A DNA stretch of 49,610 nt from Acidimicrobiia bacterium UBA5794 (GTDB lineage Bacteria > Actinomycetota > Acidimicrobiia > Spongiisociales > UBA5794), in contig DIDS01000021.1 of the NCBI GenBank assembly GCA_002418265.1, forward strand, positions 1 through 49,610. Direction: 5' to 3'. Below the pieces are notes generated by a model. That model was given only the letters and a program-made list of their open reading frames with translations, was not told the DNA's origin and did not search any database. A program made the translations under genes and the position numbers. This document shows positions 1 to 8,209 of this stretch, one piece after another. The first letter of the stretch is position 1. Every line of letters begins with the position of its first letter.

Positions 1-10
1 CGCTCGGCGC

Positions 11-161
11 GTCCCCCCGCAAAGCGGGAGGACGGGAAGACTTGGGACGCCCCCCTGCAGCGTCGCTCCGCTCCTCGCGTCCCCCCGCATGCGGGGGGAC
101 GGGAAGACTTGGGACCCCTCTCTGCAGTGGGGCGTCCCCCCGCAAAGCGGGGGGGGCGGGG
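11..161. repeat. Cluster of three GC-rich palindromic repeat units
   Basis: Three copies of a hairpin unit (GTCCCCCCGC, 2-3 nt loop, GCGGGRGGAC) lie at about 11-33, 79-100 and 133-155. The middle copy is a perfect palindrome. The first two are followed by the same tail, gggaagacttgggac. The same unit recurs at 5051-5073, 6383-6403, 12650-12675, 36208-36230 and 36272-36293, always at gene borders. No coding sequence is seen in 1-211. The behaviour is that of a REP-like interspersed repeat; a local role as terminator is possible but unproven. Confidence 0.8.
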
Positions 162-211
162 ATGTTCGGTACTCGCTGAAAGCTGGGGGCTGTGGGCTGT
201 AAGCTCTGCAC

Positions 212-1264
212 ATGACCGCACCGAAATACAAGTGGCAGCCTTCGTCTGAGGACATCGCCGAACGGTTTGGGATTTCGGTTGACCGGGTGGTTCGTTTCGA
301 TCAGAACACGTCGCCCTTCTCGACGGACTGGGCGCCCTCGATCGTCGCCCCGATGGCTCGCACGCTCAACGAGTATCCCGCCGCCTCGTACCTTCCCCTT
401 CGTGAGGCCGCTGCCACCTACCTTGGCACGACGGCCGAGCACGTCGTGCCGGGGGCAGGCGTTGACGAGATCATCCTCCTCATCGCCAAGGCCTACCTCG
501 CACCGGGAAGACGAGCGAGCGCTGCCGTTCCGGCGTATGCCCTCTACGAGATCGCCACCCGACAACACAACGCCGAGTTTCTCGGGATCGAGCGAATCGG
601 ACCGAAGTTCGAGTTCCCGCTCGAATCTCTCGGTGAGGCAGCCGAAACATCGGATGTGACCTGGCTCTGTGTCCCGAACAATCCCATCGGGGACCGCATC
701 GACGACCGCTGGATCGATGCGATCATCGGCGCGGCCAAAGGCATCGTGGTCATCGACGCTGCCTATGCCGAATTCACGAGGGATCGCTGGACACCCCTCG
801 TCAAACGGCACCGCAACCTCATCGTGTGTCACACCATGTCCAAGGCATTCGGGCTTGCCGGACTCCGTGTCGGGTTCTCGGTGAGTTCAGCCTCGATCGC
901 CGAACGACTCGATGCCGTGCGTCCTCCGGGCAGTATTTCGTCGATGTCGGCCGAGATCGCCACCGCCGCCCTGCGGGAACCGCAACGCATGGAACGGCGA
1001 GTTGTCCGCCTCATCAAGGAACGAGGTCGACTCGCACAGGGGCTGACGAAACTCGGATTGCATGTGCTCCCGTCCTCGACAAACTTCCTCCTCTGCGAGG
1101 TCGGCCCTTCGGCCTACTCCCTTGCCGACCAGTTGATGGCAGACGGGCTCGTCGTACGCACCTTCCCCACCGATGGACTCCTCACAGATTTCCTGCGTTT
1201 CACGGTTCGGGCACCCCACGAGAACGACCGCCTCATCGACGCACTGTGGCGGCACCTTCCGTAG
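212..1264 (+). CDS. HisC-like class I/II PLP aminotransferase
   Basis: A 350-residue fold-type I PLP enzyme resembling histidinol-phosphate aminotransferase and threonine-phosphate decarboxylase. Visible family marks are DQNTSPF near residue 30, the EYP..SY.PLREA motif (about 52-65), CVPNNPIGDR (about 152-161, substrate/PLP region), VVIDAAYAEF (PLP-pyridine Asp) and the PLP-lysine motif HTMSKAFGLAGLRVGF with Lys211. Length fits the family. ATG follows a non-coding repeat region. It overlaps the next gene by 19 nt. No other histidine genes are nearby, so the substrate cannot be fixed: HisC proper, an aromatic aminotransferase or a CobD-like enzyme are all possible. Confidence 0.88.
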   Translation: MTAPKYKWQPSSEDIAERFGISVDRVVRFDQNTSPFSTDWAPSIVAPMARTLNEYPAASYLPLREAAATYLGTTAEHVVPGAGVDEIILLIAKAYLAPGRRASAAVPAYALYEIATRQHNAEFLGIERIGPKFEFPLESLGEAAETSDVTWLCVPNNPIGDRIDDRWIDAIIGAAKGIVVIDAAYAEFTRDRWTPLVKRHRNLIVCHTMSKAFGLAGLRVGFSVSSASIAERLDAVRPPGSISSMSAEIATAALREPQRMERRVVRLIKERGRLAQGLTKLGLHVLPSSTNFLLCEVGPSAYSLADQLMADGLVVRTFPTDGLLTDFLRFTVRAPHENDRLIDALWRHLP

Positions 1265-1746
1265 TCGGCGGAGCCCTCCGCCGTATCGCTCCGCTCATCG
1301 CCGCTCTCGCGCTGAGCGCGTGTAGCTCTGGGGTTTCTGGTCCGCTCCCCGACCCGCCGACGCCCGTGACCGCAGAGGAGTTCACCACACTTGTCGCTTC
1401 CGAGTCGCCTGCGGTCGTCAACGTGTGGGCCTCGTGGTGTCTCCCGTGTCGCTCTGAAGCACCTCTGATCGCAGCCGGTTCACAGAGCCACCCGGACGTC
1501 ACGTTCATCGGTCTCAACGTGAAGGACACCGAATCAGGAGCCTCGGGGTTCATGGCCGAGTTCCTGTCCGAAGCCGACATGATCCATGTGTCGGATCCAT
1601 CGGGTCGTATCCCCATCGATCTGGGAGCAGGACCCGGTGTACCGGCCACGTTCTTCTATGCATCCGATGGGGCACTCATCGCGACACACCGCGGCGTCAT
1701 CGACGAACCCACGCTCGCACGGTTCCTCGATGAGATTGATCGCTGA
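1246..1746 (+). CDS. TlpA-like thioredoxin-fold lipoprotein
   Basis: A 166-residue exported thiol-disulfide protein. The proposed GTG start at 1246 overlaps the upstream aminotransferase by 19 nt and gives a compact signal peptide (basic LRR, then a hydrophobic stretch) with lipobox ALSAC, lipid cysteine Cys26. The thioredoxin active site is WASWCLPC (Cys65, Cys68), followed by a GVPATFF cis-Pro segment, as in TlpA/ResA/CcmG reductants. It would reduce disulfides at the outer face of the membrane. The stop codon shares one base with the start of the Lgt-like gene (TGATG), so the two are translationally coupled. A second TlpA-like lipoprotein lies convergently at 2448-3110. Confidence 0.85.
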   Translation: MAAPSVVGGALRRIAPLIAALALSACSSGVSGPLPDPPTPVTAEEFTTLVASESPAVVNVWASWCLPCRSEAPLIAAGSQSHPDVTFIGLNVKDTESGASGFMAEFLSEADMIHVSDPSGRIPIDLGAGPGVPATFFYASDGALIATHRGVIDEPTLARFLDEIDR

Positions 1747-2441
1747 TGGAGTTCTCGCTCCTCGCTGCCGCAGCGATCGCCGCGGGGGCGTTCTGGCTCA
1801 TGATCCGGTGGGAAGCGAAACGGGGCAACGCAGCGGGATGTGCACTCGACATCTGGGAGGCAGGAATCACCTCCGCCGTCGCAGGGGTATTCATCGGTCG
1901 CTTGACGGCGATGATCTCAGCAGGAATCAACCCGTTCTCAGATCCGGGGCAAATCCTCCTTGTACGCTCCGGTGTGTCGACCGTCGGCGCAGTCCTTGGG
2001 ACACTCGCCACCTATCTGTTCCTGGCACGGAGAGACATCGTGGGCGGCCTTGACGCTGTCGCACCAGCGGCCCTTGCTGCCCTTGCGGGATGGCATGGTG
2101 GCTGCCTTGCCACCAACGGGTGCCTCGGAACGGAATCAACGCTCCCGTGGGCGATGACGCTCGACGGTTCAACCGTGACCCGCCACCCCGTGGAGCTGTA
2201 CGCGGCAATCCTGTTGGCGATCGGGGCGATCGGTATTGCGCTGTGGAAAGAGCACGGTCGGCCTTGGCCGCTTGCACCCACCGGGGTCGCGCTGTTCGTT
2301 GCAGGTGGGGTTCGACTCGTCACCGAACCAATGCGTATCTCACTTGCCGGTGGCCCGATACTGCTCTATGGGACTGGCTGCGTCATCGGGGCCACACTGT
2401 TGGGATGGTCGGCGATCACGCACACAAGGTCGCCTGCGTAG
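1746..2441 (+). CDS. Divergent Lgt-family (prolipoprotein diacylglyceryl transferase-like) membrane protein
   Basis: 231 residues with about seven membrane segments. Family marks: GWHGG (the H-G-G of Lgt), NGCLGTESTLPWA (corresponds to the N-G-E-x-x-G..LPW region), RHPVELYAA (HP.QLYEA motif) and VRLVTEPMR (the C-terminal arginine segment). The classical signature G-R-x-[GA]-N-F-x-N is degenerate here (G-C-L-A-T-N-G), including loss of the conserved Arg, so activity as the housekeeping Lgt is doubtful. Coupling to a lipoprotein thioredoxin gene suggests a role in lipoprotein or thiol-redox handling, but this is inference. An authentic lgt would be expected elsewhere in the genome. Confidence 0.8.
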   Translation: MEFSLLAAAAIAAGAFWLMIRWEAKRGNAAGCALDIWEAGITSAVAGVFIGRLTAMISAGINPFSDPGQILLVRSGVSTVGAVLGTLATYLFLARRDIVGGLDAVAPAALAALAGWHGGCLATNGCLGTESTLPWAMTLDGSTVTRHPVELYAAILLAIGAIGIALWKEHGRPWPLAPTGVALFVAGGVRLVTEPMRISLAGGPILLYGTGCVIGATLLGWSAITHTRSPA

Positions 2442-2447
2442 CGGTTG

Positions 2448-3110
2448 CTAGGTGAGTGCCAAGGCGGCGTCAAGGCGGAGACGAAGGTCCTCTTCACCGA
2501 TCGCGCCAAACCATTGGTCAACAATCACACCCTTTACGACAATCACCGATGCAGGCTGACCGGGGATTCCGTAGGCACGGAAGACGTCCTCGCTCTCATC
2601 GAGACCCCATCGCAGATTCCTTGAGAACAGCTCCTTGGCACGCTGGCGAGCCTTGTCCGGATCCGACTTCCAGGCTATGGCGAGGAACTCGAAATCATCC
2701 TGATAGTCCGTGGCGACCATGTCGATAACGGGCAACTCCCGTTGACATGTTGTTCACCATTCAGCCCAAAACGCAATGTAGACCGGTTTGACGGCCTGTG
2801 ACATGGTGAAGGAGCCACCCGAGATCATCCGCAGCGTGAAATCGGGAGCCAGAGGCCCTTCCGGTGGCGGATCACCGTCAGGAGAACTCATGGGGGGCGT
2901 CGTCGGGTCCGGTACCTGTGTAGACGGTGCCTGCGCCGGTGACGCATCGGTACCGGGATCTACCGGTGAGGGACTTGCCAAGATGGTTGAGGAGGTCGTC
3001 GGTGCCGCTGGTTGGGAGGACGATGAACCCACGTCCGCTGCGGGTGCAGTGCACGCCACCGCAACCAGGACAATCGAAATGAGCAAGCTGAATCGCTTCA
3101 TGGGATACAC
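2448..3110 (-). CDS. Candidate selenoprotein: TlpA/thioredoxin-like lipoprotein with UxxC active site (in-frame TGA)
   Basis: Reading through one TGA (2754-2756, codon 119) gives a continuous 220-residue protein. Residues 1-20 are a signal peptide ending VAVAC (likely lipid Cys20). A Pro/Ser/Thr-rich linker follows to about residue 85, then a thioredoxin fold starting APDFTL. The active site reads FWAEW-U-TTC-QRELP, so TGA falls exactly on the first Cys of the TlpA motif W-C-x-x-C; the resolving Cys122 is kept. Downstream, YGIPGQPASVIV supplies the cis-Pro segment. Reading frame and conservation continue to the TAG at 2448, which argues against decay. A SECIS-like hairpin follows the TGA. A standard gene caller would split it into 118- and 95-residue pieces. 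No sel genes are in the window; a nonsense mutation remains the alternative. Confidence 0.78.
2720..2747 (-). promoter_or_regulatory. Putative bacterial SECIS hairpin after the in-frame TGA
   Basis: Immediately 3' of the TGA (minus strand) come 6 nt, then TGTC-AACGGG, loop AGTTG, CCCGTT, a 3-nt bulge ATC, and GACA. All 10 base pairs are Watson-Crick. The apical loop starts 16 nt after the TGA and has G at its second position. Known bSECIS rules ask for a short stem-loop 16-37 nt after UGA with a G among the first two loop bases, so the fit is good. It lies inside the coding sequence, as bSECIS elements do, and would bind SelB. Confidence 0.7.
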
Positions 3111-3128
3111 CGTACCGCTCGGATCTGT

Positions 3129-4163
3129 CTAGGGATGCGATCGGGAGAGTTGTTGACTCAATCGTAAGGATTCATCAAGGGCGTGCTTGGCGGCACCCGA
3201 ATCGATCGATTCAATGGCGACCTCCATAGCGTCGACAAAGCCTTGCGCCAACCCGGCGAGTACGATGGCGGGGGTTGCGTTCACGACGGCAGCGTCACGC
3301 CTGGGGCCGGGATCCCCGGCCAGGATCGACCGTGTGATCGCAATGTTCTCGTCTGCCGTTCCCCCGACCAGTTCGGTCACCGGCACCCGTTCGACACCGA
3401 AGTCCTCGGGGGTGAACTCGGCCTCGGTCACCTCACCATCGATGAGCCGATAGATGCGACTCGGTGCCGAGATCGACAGCTCGTCGATCCCGTCCTCGCC
3501 GTAGACGACAAAACCGCGATCAACACCTCGTGCGGCAAGAACATCGATCATCAGTCGAGCAAGCCCGGCGTCAGAGGTCCCGACACACATCCTTGCTCCT
3601 GCCGGATTGCACAACGGGCCGAGGAAGTTGAACACGGTGCGCACGCCGAGTTCCTTGCGGGTGGGACCGACCTCACGCATCGCGGGATGATATTTCTGCG
3701 CAAAGAAGAATCCGAATCCGGTCTCTTCGACCATCTGGACTGTGGCCTCGGGTGGGAGTGCCAGGTCAAAACCGAGAGCCTCAAGGAGATCGGCGGAACC
3801 TGTCGGATTCGAAACGGCTCGATTGCCGTGTTTGGCGACCTTGACACCGGCACCTGCAGCAATGAACGATGCCGTCGTCGAGATGTTGAATGTCCCGAAC
3901 CCATCTCCCCCGGTCCCCACGATGTCGACCGCGGTAGTGTCGACATCCACCGTGACCGCTGCATCCATCATGGCATCAACCATGCCTGCCAACTCGGAAG
4001 CTGTCTCACCTTTGGTACGCAGCCCAACGATGAAGCCGGCAATCTGTGCCTGTGTTGCGCGTCCGGCCATGACCTCGCTCATGGCCTGACCTGCGGCCAC
4101 GCGGCCGATGTCTTCGCCAGCCATGATTGGCCCGAGCACTGACGGCCATGAGAAGGAATCCAT
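3129..4163 (-). CDS. trpD: Anthranilate phosphoribosyltransferase
   Basis: 344 residues, the usual TrpD length. It transfers phosphoribose from PRPP to anthranilate, the second step of the tryptophan branch. PRPP-binding motif GTGGDG is at 83-88, the NIS segment at 93-95, KHGNR at 111-115, and the later DGIDE acidic motif binds Mg-PRPP. The gene stands alone: no trpE, trpG, trpC or trpB adjoins it, so it is outside a trp operon. It ends 18 nt beyond the start of the candidate selenoprotein gene on the same strand and could be co-transcribed with it. Confidence 0.95.
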   Translation of the reverse strand: MDSFSWPSVLGPIMAGEDIGRVAAGQAMSEVMAGRATQAQIAGFIVGLRTKGETASELAGMVDAMMDAAVTVDVDTTAVDIVGTGGDGFGTFNISTTASFIAAGAGVKVAKHGNRAVSNPTGSADLLEALGFDLALPPEATVQMVEETGFGFFFAQKYHPAMREVGPTRKELGVRTVFNFLGPLCNPAGARMCVGTSDAGLARLMIDVLAARGVDRGFVVYGEDGIDELSISAPSRIYRLIDGEVTEAEFTPEDFGVERVPVTELVGGTADENIAITRSILAGDPGPRRDAAVVNATPAIVLAGLAQGFVDAMEVAIESIDSGAAKHALDESLRLSQQLSRSHP

Positions 4164-4201
4164 CCTGAGACCTTACCGGTGTTCGGTGCTGGAGACGCGA
4201 G

Positions 4202-4226
4202 CGTGGACCGGCGGTGCCGGTCCACG
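4202..4226 (-). terminator. GC-rich inverted repeat after whiB
   Basis: CGTGGACCGG and CCGGTCCACG form a perfect 10-bp stem with loop CGGTG. It lies between the end of the minus-strand whiB-like gene and the start of trpD. No T-tract follows, so a terminator role is only likely by position. Confidence 0.45.
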
Positions 4227-4253
4227 AACTCGCTCGAGGCTCAGATCGGCTGG

Positions 4254-4562
4254 CTAGACGATCCGAGAGATCTTTCGGCGCTCCCGTTCAGTCGTTCCAC
4301 CCCAAACACCGAACCGTTCGTTAGATTCAAGGGCGTGATCGAGACAGTCCTCGATGACGGGGCAGATGTTGCATATCGCGATTGCCTCGCGTTCTTCCTG
4401 ACGAGTTTGGGGAAAGAACTTCATCGACTTTTCGGCTTTGCAGGCCGCAAACACAGCCCACGGGCGCTCCTCAAGAATCGGTGCCGTCAAGGCCTCAAAC
4501 TCAATTGTGTCATCCATGGTGTCCATGAGGGGAATGCCTCGCTTTGTGGTGAATTGATGCAT
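4254..4562 (-). CDS. WhiB-family iron-sulfur transcriptional regulator
   Basis: 102 residues. The four cluster-ligand cysteines are Cys41, Cys64, Cys67 and Cys73 (pattern C-x22-C-x2-C-x5-C), followed by the family turn motif GVWGG (85-89) and the basic TERERRK segment that contacts DNA. WhiB proteins are restricted to Actinomycetota and their phages and bind [4Fe-4S] while partnering the housekeeping sigma factor. A downstream ATG at codon 13 (MDTMDD) is an alternative start. Which Wbl class it belongs to cannot be told from the sequence alone. Strong support for the phylum assignment. Confidence 0.92.
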   Translation of the reverse strand: MHQFTTKRGIPLMDTMDDTIEFEALTAPILEERPWAVFAACKAEKSMKFFPQTRQEEREAIAICNICPVIEDCLDHALESNERFGVWGGTTERERRKISRIV

Positions 4563-4652
4563 GTATGACGCTCACGTGTGACGGAAAGTTCCCGACCGGT
4601 GGAGTGTCGATACAATCCTCAAGCTGATCGATCCAGTGAGGGTGCGACACCG

Positions 4653-5006
4653 ATGAACCTGCGTGATCTCAACTGGCCCGGCATTGCCCTGGGGACCGGT
4701 GTCGGGCTGTTCTCAAGCTTGTTGCTGTTTGTCGTTCTCTTTGGTCTCGGAAACAACGCTGTCGTTCAGATCATCATCTTCATGATGGGATTCTTCATTT
4801 CCGGCTATGTCGCCGGCAGATTCGCCCTCACCGAGCCGAGGTTGTCTGGCGGGTTCGCCGCCCTCGGCCTGTTCTTCGCTGTCGCGGTGCTGACCATCAC
4901 CGGAGACGGGCTGAACCTGTTCGGTCTCGTCGTGTTCGGAACCGGAGCCGCCCTCCTCGGTCCTGCTGGCGGAGCCGTCGGCTACAACCGAAGTCTCAAG
5001 CCCTGA
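4653..5006 (+). CDS. Small multi-pass membrane protein, unknown function
   Basis: 117 residues from an ATG at 4653 (an upstream in-frame ATG at 4578 gives an unlikely basic leader overlapping the whiB promoter). Four hydrophobic stretches are visible, with glycine-rich turns (YVAGRFAL, GPAGGAVGYN), resembling small YrzE/TIGR04086-like proteins, but I do not recognise a named family with confidence. It is divergent from whiB and its stop is followed directly by a composite repeat. Codon use matches its neighbours. Confidence 0.72.
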   Translation: MNLRDLNWPGIALGTGVGLFSSLLLFVVLFGLGNNAVVQIIIFMMGFFISGYVAGRFALTEPRLSGGFAALGLFFAVAVLTITGDGLNLFGLVVFGTGAALLGPAGGAVGYNRSLKP

Positions 5007-5016
5007 TTCTCAGAAG

Positions 5017-5110
5017 TCAGAAGCCCCCTGCACCTCGCTGCGCTCGGCGCGTTCCCCCGGCAAGCGGGAGGACGGACAAAGAAAGAGTCGTCGGTCATCG
5101 GTCATCGGTT
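5017..5110. repeat. Composite repeat (GTCAGA / hairpin / TCGGTC units)
   Basis: Same layout as other intergenic copies: AGAAGTCAGAAG, then CCCCCTGCACCTCGCTGCG and GCTCGGCGCG, then the hairpin unit (5051-5073), a purine stretch and two ATCGGTC repeats running up to the RNase P RNA gene. No gene is seen here. Confidence 0.7.
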
Positions 5111-5128
5111 CGTTGCTACCGTTCCCTT

Positions 5129-5482
<354 letters not shown>

Positions 5483-5495
5483 CTTGTCACAAAAG

Positions 5496-5526
5496 AAGGG
5501 GCCGCGGCAACGGCCCCTTCGTTTGC
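5496..5526. terminator. Bidirectional intrinsic terminator between rnpB and aquaporin
   Basis: AAGGGGCCG (5496-5504), loop CGGCAA, CGGCCCCTT (5511-5519): a perfect 9-bp stem. TTCGTTTG follows on the plus strand and CTTCTTTTG on the minus strand, so it can end both rnpB and the convergent aquaporin transcript. Confidence 0.85.
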
Positions 5527-5546
5527 TCGCCGGAACAAGTGGTCAA

Positions 5547-6251
5547 TCAGCCAGGTACCTGCGTCGCGTCTTCTTCACGCAACGTCACCAGCTTGTAGAA
5601 CGCCCAACCGATGAATCCGCCAACAAACGGTGCGGTCACGTAAACCCACAGATCGGTCAACTCATCTCCGACAATGGCTGATCCGAGTGATCGGGCAGGG
5701 TTCACTGAGGAACCGGTCAAGGTCCACAAAGCAACATGAATCGCGAGCAACGTCAGGGATATGCCGAGGAACGCTGTTGCTGCGTTGTTCTTGCTTGCCG
5801 TCACCTTCAAGATCACGGCGACGAAGAAAGCAGTGAACAGTATCTCAAGGAAGAACGCATCCCATGCGCTCACTCCGACACCTGGCAGGGTGGCTGTCGA
5901 GGCGACAAATCGCTGTGATATGGCGGTTGCCAACGTGAGACCGGCGAGGATGGCACCCGCGACCTGGGCAATCATGTACATGACGAAGGTTCCAAAGTCG
6001 ATGCGCTGGTCAATGAGCGCCCCGAGGCTGACGGCGGGGTTGAAGTGCCCGCCCGATACCTCACCGAAGGCGTAGAGCCCGACGAGCAGCCCAAGTCCGA
6101 AGCCAAATGCAATGATGATCAGCGGTGATCCCTGACCCGGGACGACACCATCGCCCCAACCCCTTGCCGCGTAGAGACCAAAACCGCCAAACAGGAGCAG
6201 TACGTAGGTGCCAAGCAGCTCGGCAACCATTTTTCGTGTGTATTCAGGCAT
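5547..6251 (-). CDS. Aquaporin / MIP-family channel
   Basis: 234 residues, six membrane helices with two half-helix NPA loops: GGHFNPAVS (NPA 71-73) and SSVNPARSLG (NPA 184-186). These are the pore signatures of MIP channels. The second loop lacks the Asp-rich NPARDFGPR form of glycerol facilitators, favouring a water-type (AqpZ-like) channel; this is inference. Start chosen at the ATG preceded by an excellent GGAGGAAATCGT ribosome site; a longer upstream frame runs into repeats. Convergent with rnpB. Confidence 0.93.
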   Translation of the reverse strand: MPEYTRKMVAELLGTYVLLLFGGFGLYAARGWGDGVVPGQGSPLIIIAFGFGLGLLVGLYAFGEVSGGHFNPAVSLGALIDQRIDFGTFVMYMIAQVAGAILAGLTLATAISQRFVASTATLPGVGVSAWDAFFLEILFTAFFVAVILKVTASKNNAATAFLGISLTLLAIHVALWTLTGSSVNPARSLGSAIVGDELTDLWVYVTAPFVGGFIGWAFYKLVTLREEDATQVPG

Positions 6252-6316
6252 ACGATTTCCTCCATAGATCGACCGTAGGTATGACTTTGGTGCCTTTCGA
6301 AGGGTTTCCCAAGGAT

Positions 6317-6478
6317 TAAGCTCGCTGCGCTCGCGGCCCACCGTTCTCCGCTTGCCCCCCTGCACCTCGCTGCGCTCGGCGCGTCCCCCCGCAAGCGGGA
6401 GGACGGTCAGAGAAGGAGCGGGAGGATCGACAGAGAAGGAGCGGGAGGACCGTCGCCGGTCGTCGGTCGTCGGTTCAT
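6317..6478. repeat. Composite repeat upstream of the LLM oxidoreductase
   Basis: Contains CTCGCTGCGCTCGCGG, the CCCCTGCACCTCGCTGCG and GCTCGGCGCG leader shared with the 5017-5110 copy, the hairpin GTCCCCCCGC-AA-GCGGGAGGAC variant (6383-6403), two direct copies of AGAGAAGGAGCGGGAGGA (about 6409 and 6431) and TCGTCGG repeats. It fills the gap between the divergent aquaporin and oxidoreductase genes, so promoters of one or both must lie within or beside it. Confidence 0.7.
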
Positions 6479-6493
6479 CGGTAGTCTGTCGTC

Positions 6494-7477
6494 ATGACGC
6501 AATTTGCATACTTTTGTGGGCATGAGCAGTTCCAGCCCGAGGAACTCGTCAAACATGCCGTCCTAGCCGAGCAAGCCGGATTCGACATGGTGCTTGTGTC
6601 CGAACACTTCCACCCGTGGGTCGACGACCTTGGTGCATCAGGCTTCGCGTTCGCAACGATCGGCGCCATGGCGCAGGCGACCGACACCATTCAGCTCACC
6701 ACCGGCGTCGTGACGCCGCTGTGGCGCTTCCACCCAGCCGTGGTGGCCCAGGCAGCGGCAACCCTCGACCGGCTCTCGGGTGGCCGATTCAACCTTGGGG
6801 TCGGTACGGGTGAAAACCTCAACGAGGGACCGCTCGGCTATCCGTTCCCCAGGTACGCTGAACGGGCGTCACGTATGAACGAGGCGCTTGAGATCATGCG
6901 GCGCCTCCTCGACGGCGAGAAGTTGACGTACGAGGGCGATTGGTACACGACCGACCGTGCCAAGCTCTACAGCCCACCGCTCCACGACCTCCCGATCTTC
7001 ATGGCAGCAGGTGGACCCAAGAGCGCCGTTCTGGCTGCAACCAGGGCCGAAGGTGTCATCACGTCGGTAAGACAGCCTGAGGTGACATTCGAGCGGGTCA
7101 TCGATCCGGCACGAGAGGCAGCTGCGGCAGCCGGGCGCCCCTCCCCCACGATCCTTGCGTCACGCTGGTCGATCCACGCCTCGAATCTTGATGAAGCATG
7201 GGAAACGCTCGGAGCATGGCGCGGCTTACGTGCCCCTGGTCGCCTTGAGGCCGTTGACCCGATGGATCTGCGGATGCGCGCCGACGAGATGGACCGCGAC
7301 GAGGTCCTCAGTCTGTACAGCGCCGTGAATTCGCCCGAAGACTACCTGGACGTGTATACCCCCCTGATCACCGAGGTCCATGCCGACATTGTTGCGATCC
7401 AGACCACGGCGATCGATCAGGAAGCCACCATTGCGATGCTCGGGACCCACGTGCTCCCGGCGCTTCGATCCCTGTAG
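6494..7477 (+). CDS. LLM-class (luciferase-like) flavin/F420-dependent oxidoreductase
   Basis: 327 residues with the bacterial luciferase TIM-barrel pattern: ELVKHAVLAEQAGFD, VSEHFHPW near residue 37, LTTGVVTPLWRFHP, GRFNLGVGTGENLNE (about 97-111) and RASRMNEALEIMRRL. The arrangement is closest to F420-dependent glucose-6-phosphate dehydrogenase-like (FGD/TIGR03557) proteins, which abstract hydride onto coenzyme F420. Substrate cannot be read from sequence. Monocistronic, following a repeat region; tail-to-tail with a lipoprotein gene 8 nt away. Confidence 0.9.
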   Translation: MTQFAYFCGHEQFQPEELVKHAVLAEQAGFDMVLVSEHFHPWVDDLGASGFAFATIGAMAQATDTIQLTTGVVTPLWRFHPAVVAQAAATLDRLSGGRFNLGVGTGENLNEGPLGYPFPRYAERASRMNEALEIMRRLLDGEKLTYEGDWYTTDRAKLYSPPLHDLPIFMAAGGPKSAVLAATRAEGVITSVRQPEVTFERVIDPAREAAAAAGRPSPTILASRWSIHASNLDEAWETLGAWRGLRAPGRLEAVDPMDLRMRADEMDRDEVLSLYSAVNSPEDYLDVYTPLITEVHADIVAIQTTAIDQEATIAMLGTHVLPALRSL

Positions 7478-7485
7478 TCCCGCGC

Positions 7486-8157
7486 TCAGCCGGTTTGCTC
7501 GTCGATGTGATCGATGATGGTGAGTGCCGTCACCGCAAAGTCGTCCCCAAACGAGCCATCGACCATCGCTGCCCACATGGCTGGGGCAACGACCTCAACA
7601 TAGGCAAGCCTGATGCGGTTGCTCGCCTCGGAAGCATCCAGCTCGTCGTAGAGATTCAGGAGGAGCGTCGAAAAGCCGTCTCCGAGCGAGGCGACCATGT
7701 CAACCTCCCAGGTACCGTCGATCGCTTTGCGAACGATCACGACCGAGTCGGAGCCGTTACCACCCGAGACCGGAACACTCGCAAACTCCTCGCCCTCTGA
7801 CACGAACGCCTCAGCCTCACCGACTTTGAGCGTCGAGAGGGGCCTATCTGCAAACTCGGTAAAGCCCTCACTGAAAGATGCCCAATAGGTCTGTTGCATG
7901 GCTTCGGGGACACCGTGGGACAGATACTCGGCCAACTGTTCGTGTGACACGCTGTTCTCGATTCCGAGGATCAGTGCAAGCGATTCGGGATGGATCGAAG
8001 CTGTCGCTGCTTCAACATCGCCAGCGTCAACCGCCTCGAACCAGGTAACGACCGCATCCTCGGGTGTTGAGAGCGGAATGTCGTCCTTGGCCGAGCCACC
8101 GCATGCTGTCGCGACCATCGCGACCGCGACGAATCCGACAAAGGCTGATACACGCAT
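7486..8157 (-). CDS. Hypothetical lipoprotein
   Basis: 223 residues. Signal peptide with lipobox VATAC (lipid Cys19) followed by GGSAKDD. The mature part begins TPEDAVVTWFEAVDAGDVEAA, a pattern seen in NTF2-like/DUF4878-type lipoproteins where a short helix precedes a cone-shaped fold. No catalytic motif is visible. Probably an extracytoplasmic binding or envelope protein; function unknown. Monocistronic between convergent and divergent neighbours. Confidence 0.8.
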   Translation of the reverse strand: MRVSAFVGFVAVAMVATACGGSAKDDIPLSTPEDAVVTWFEAVDAGDVEAATASIHPESLALILGIENSVSHEQLAEYLSHGVPEAMQQTYWASFSEGFTEFADRPLSTLKVGEAEAFVSEGEEFASVPVSGGNGSDSVVIVRKAIDGTWEVDMVASLGDGFSTLLLNLYDELDASEASNRIRLAYVEVVAPAMWAAMVDGSFGDDFAVTALTIIDHIDEQTG

Positions 8158-8209
8158 GATTCGAGGATACCGACGAGGTTCGATAACGGCCCTGCACTAC
8201 GGTACCGCC

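Noticed and set aside
826..1245. N-terminal extension of the TlpA-like protein back to an ATG at 826
   Set aside because: It would be entirely inside the aminotransferase gene in another frame and would bury the signal peptide and lipobox.
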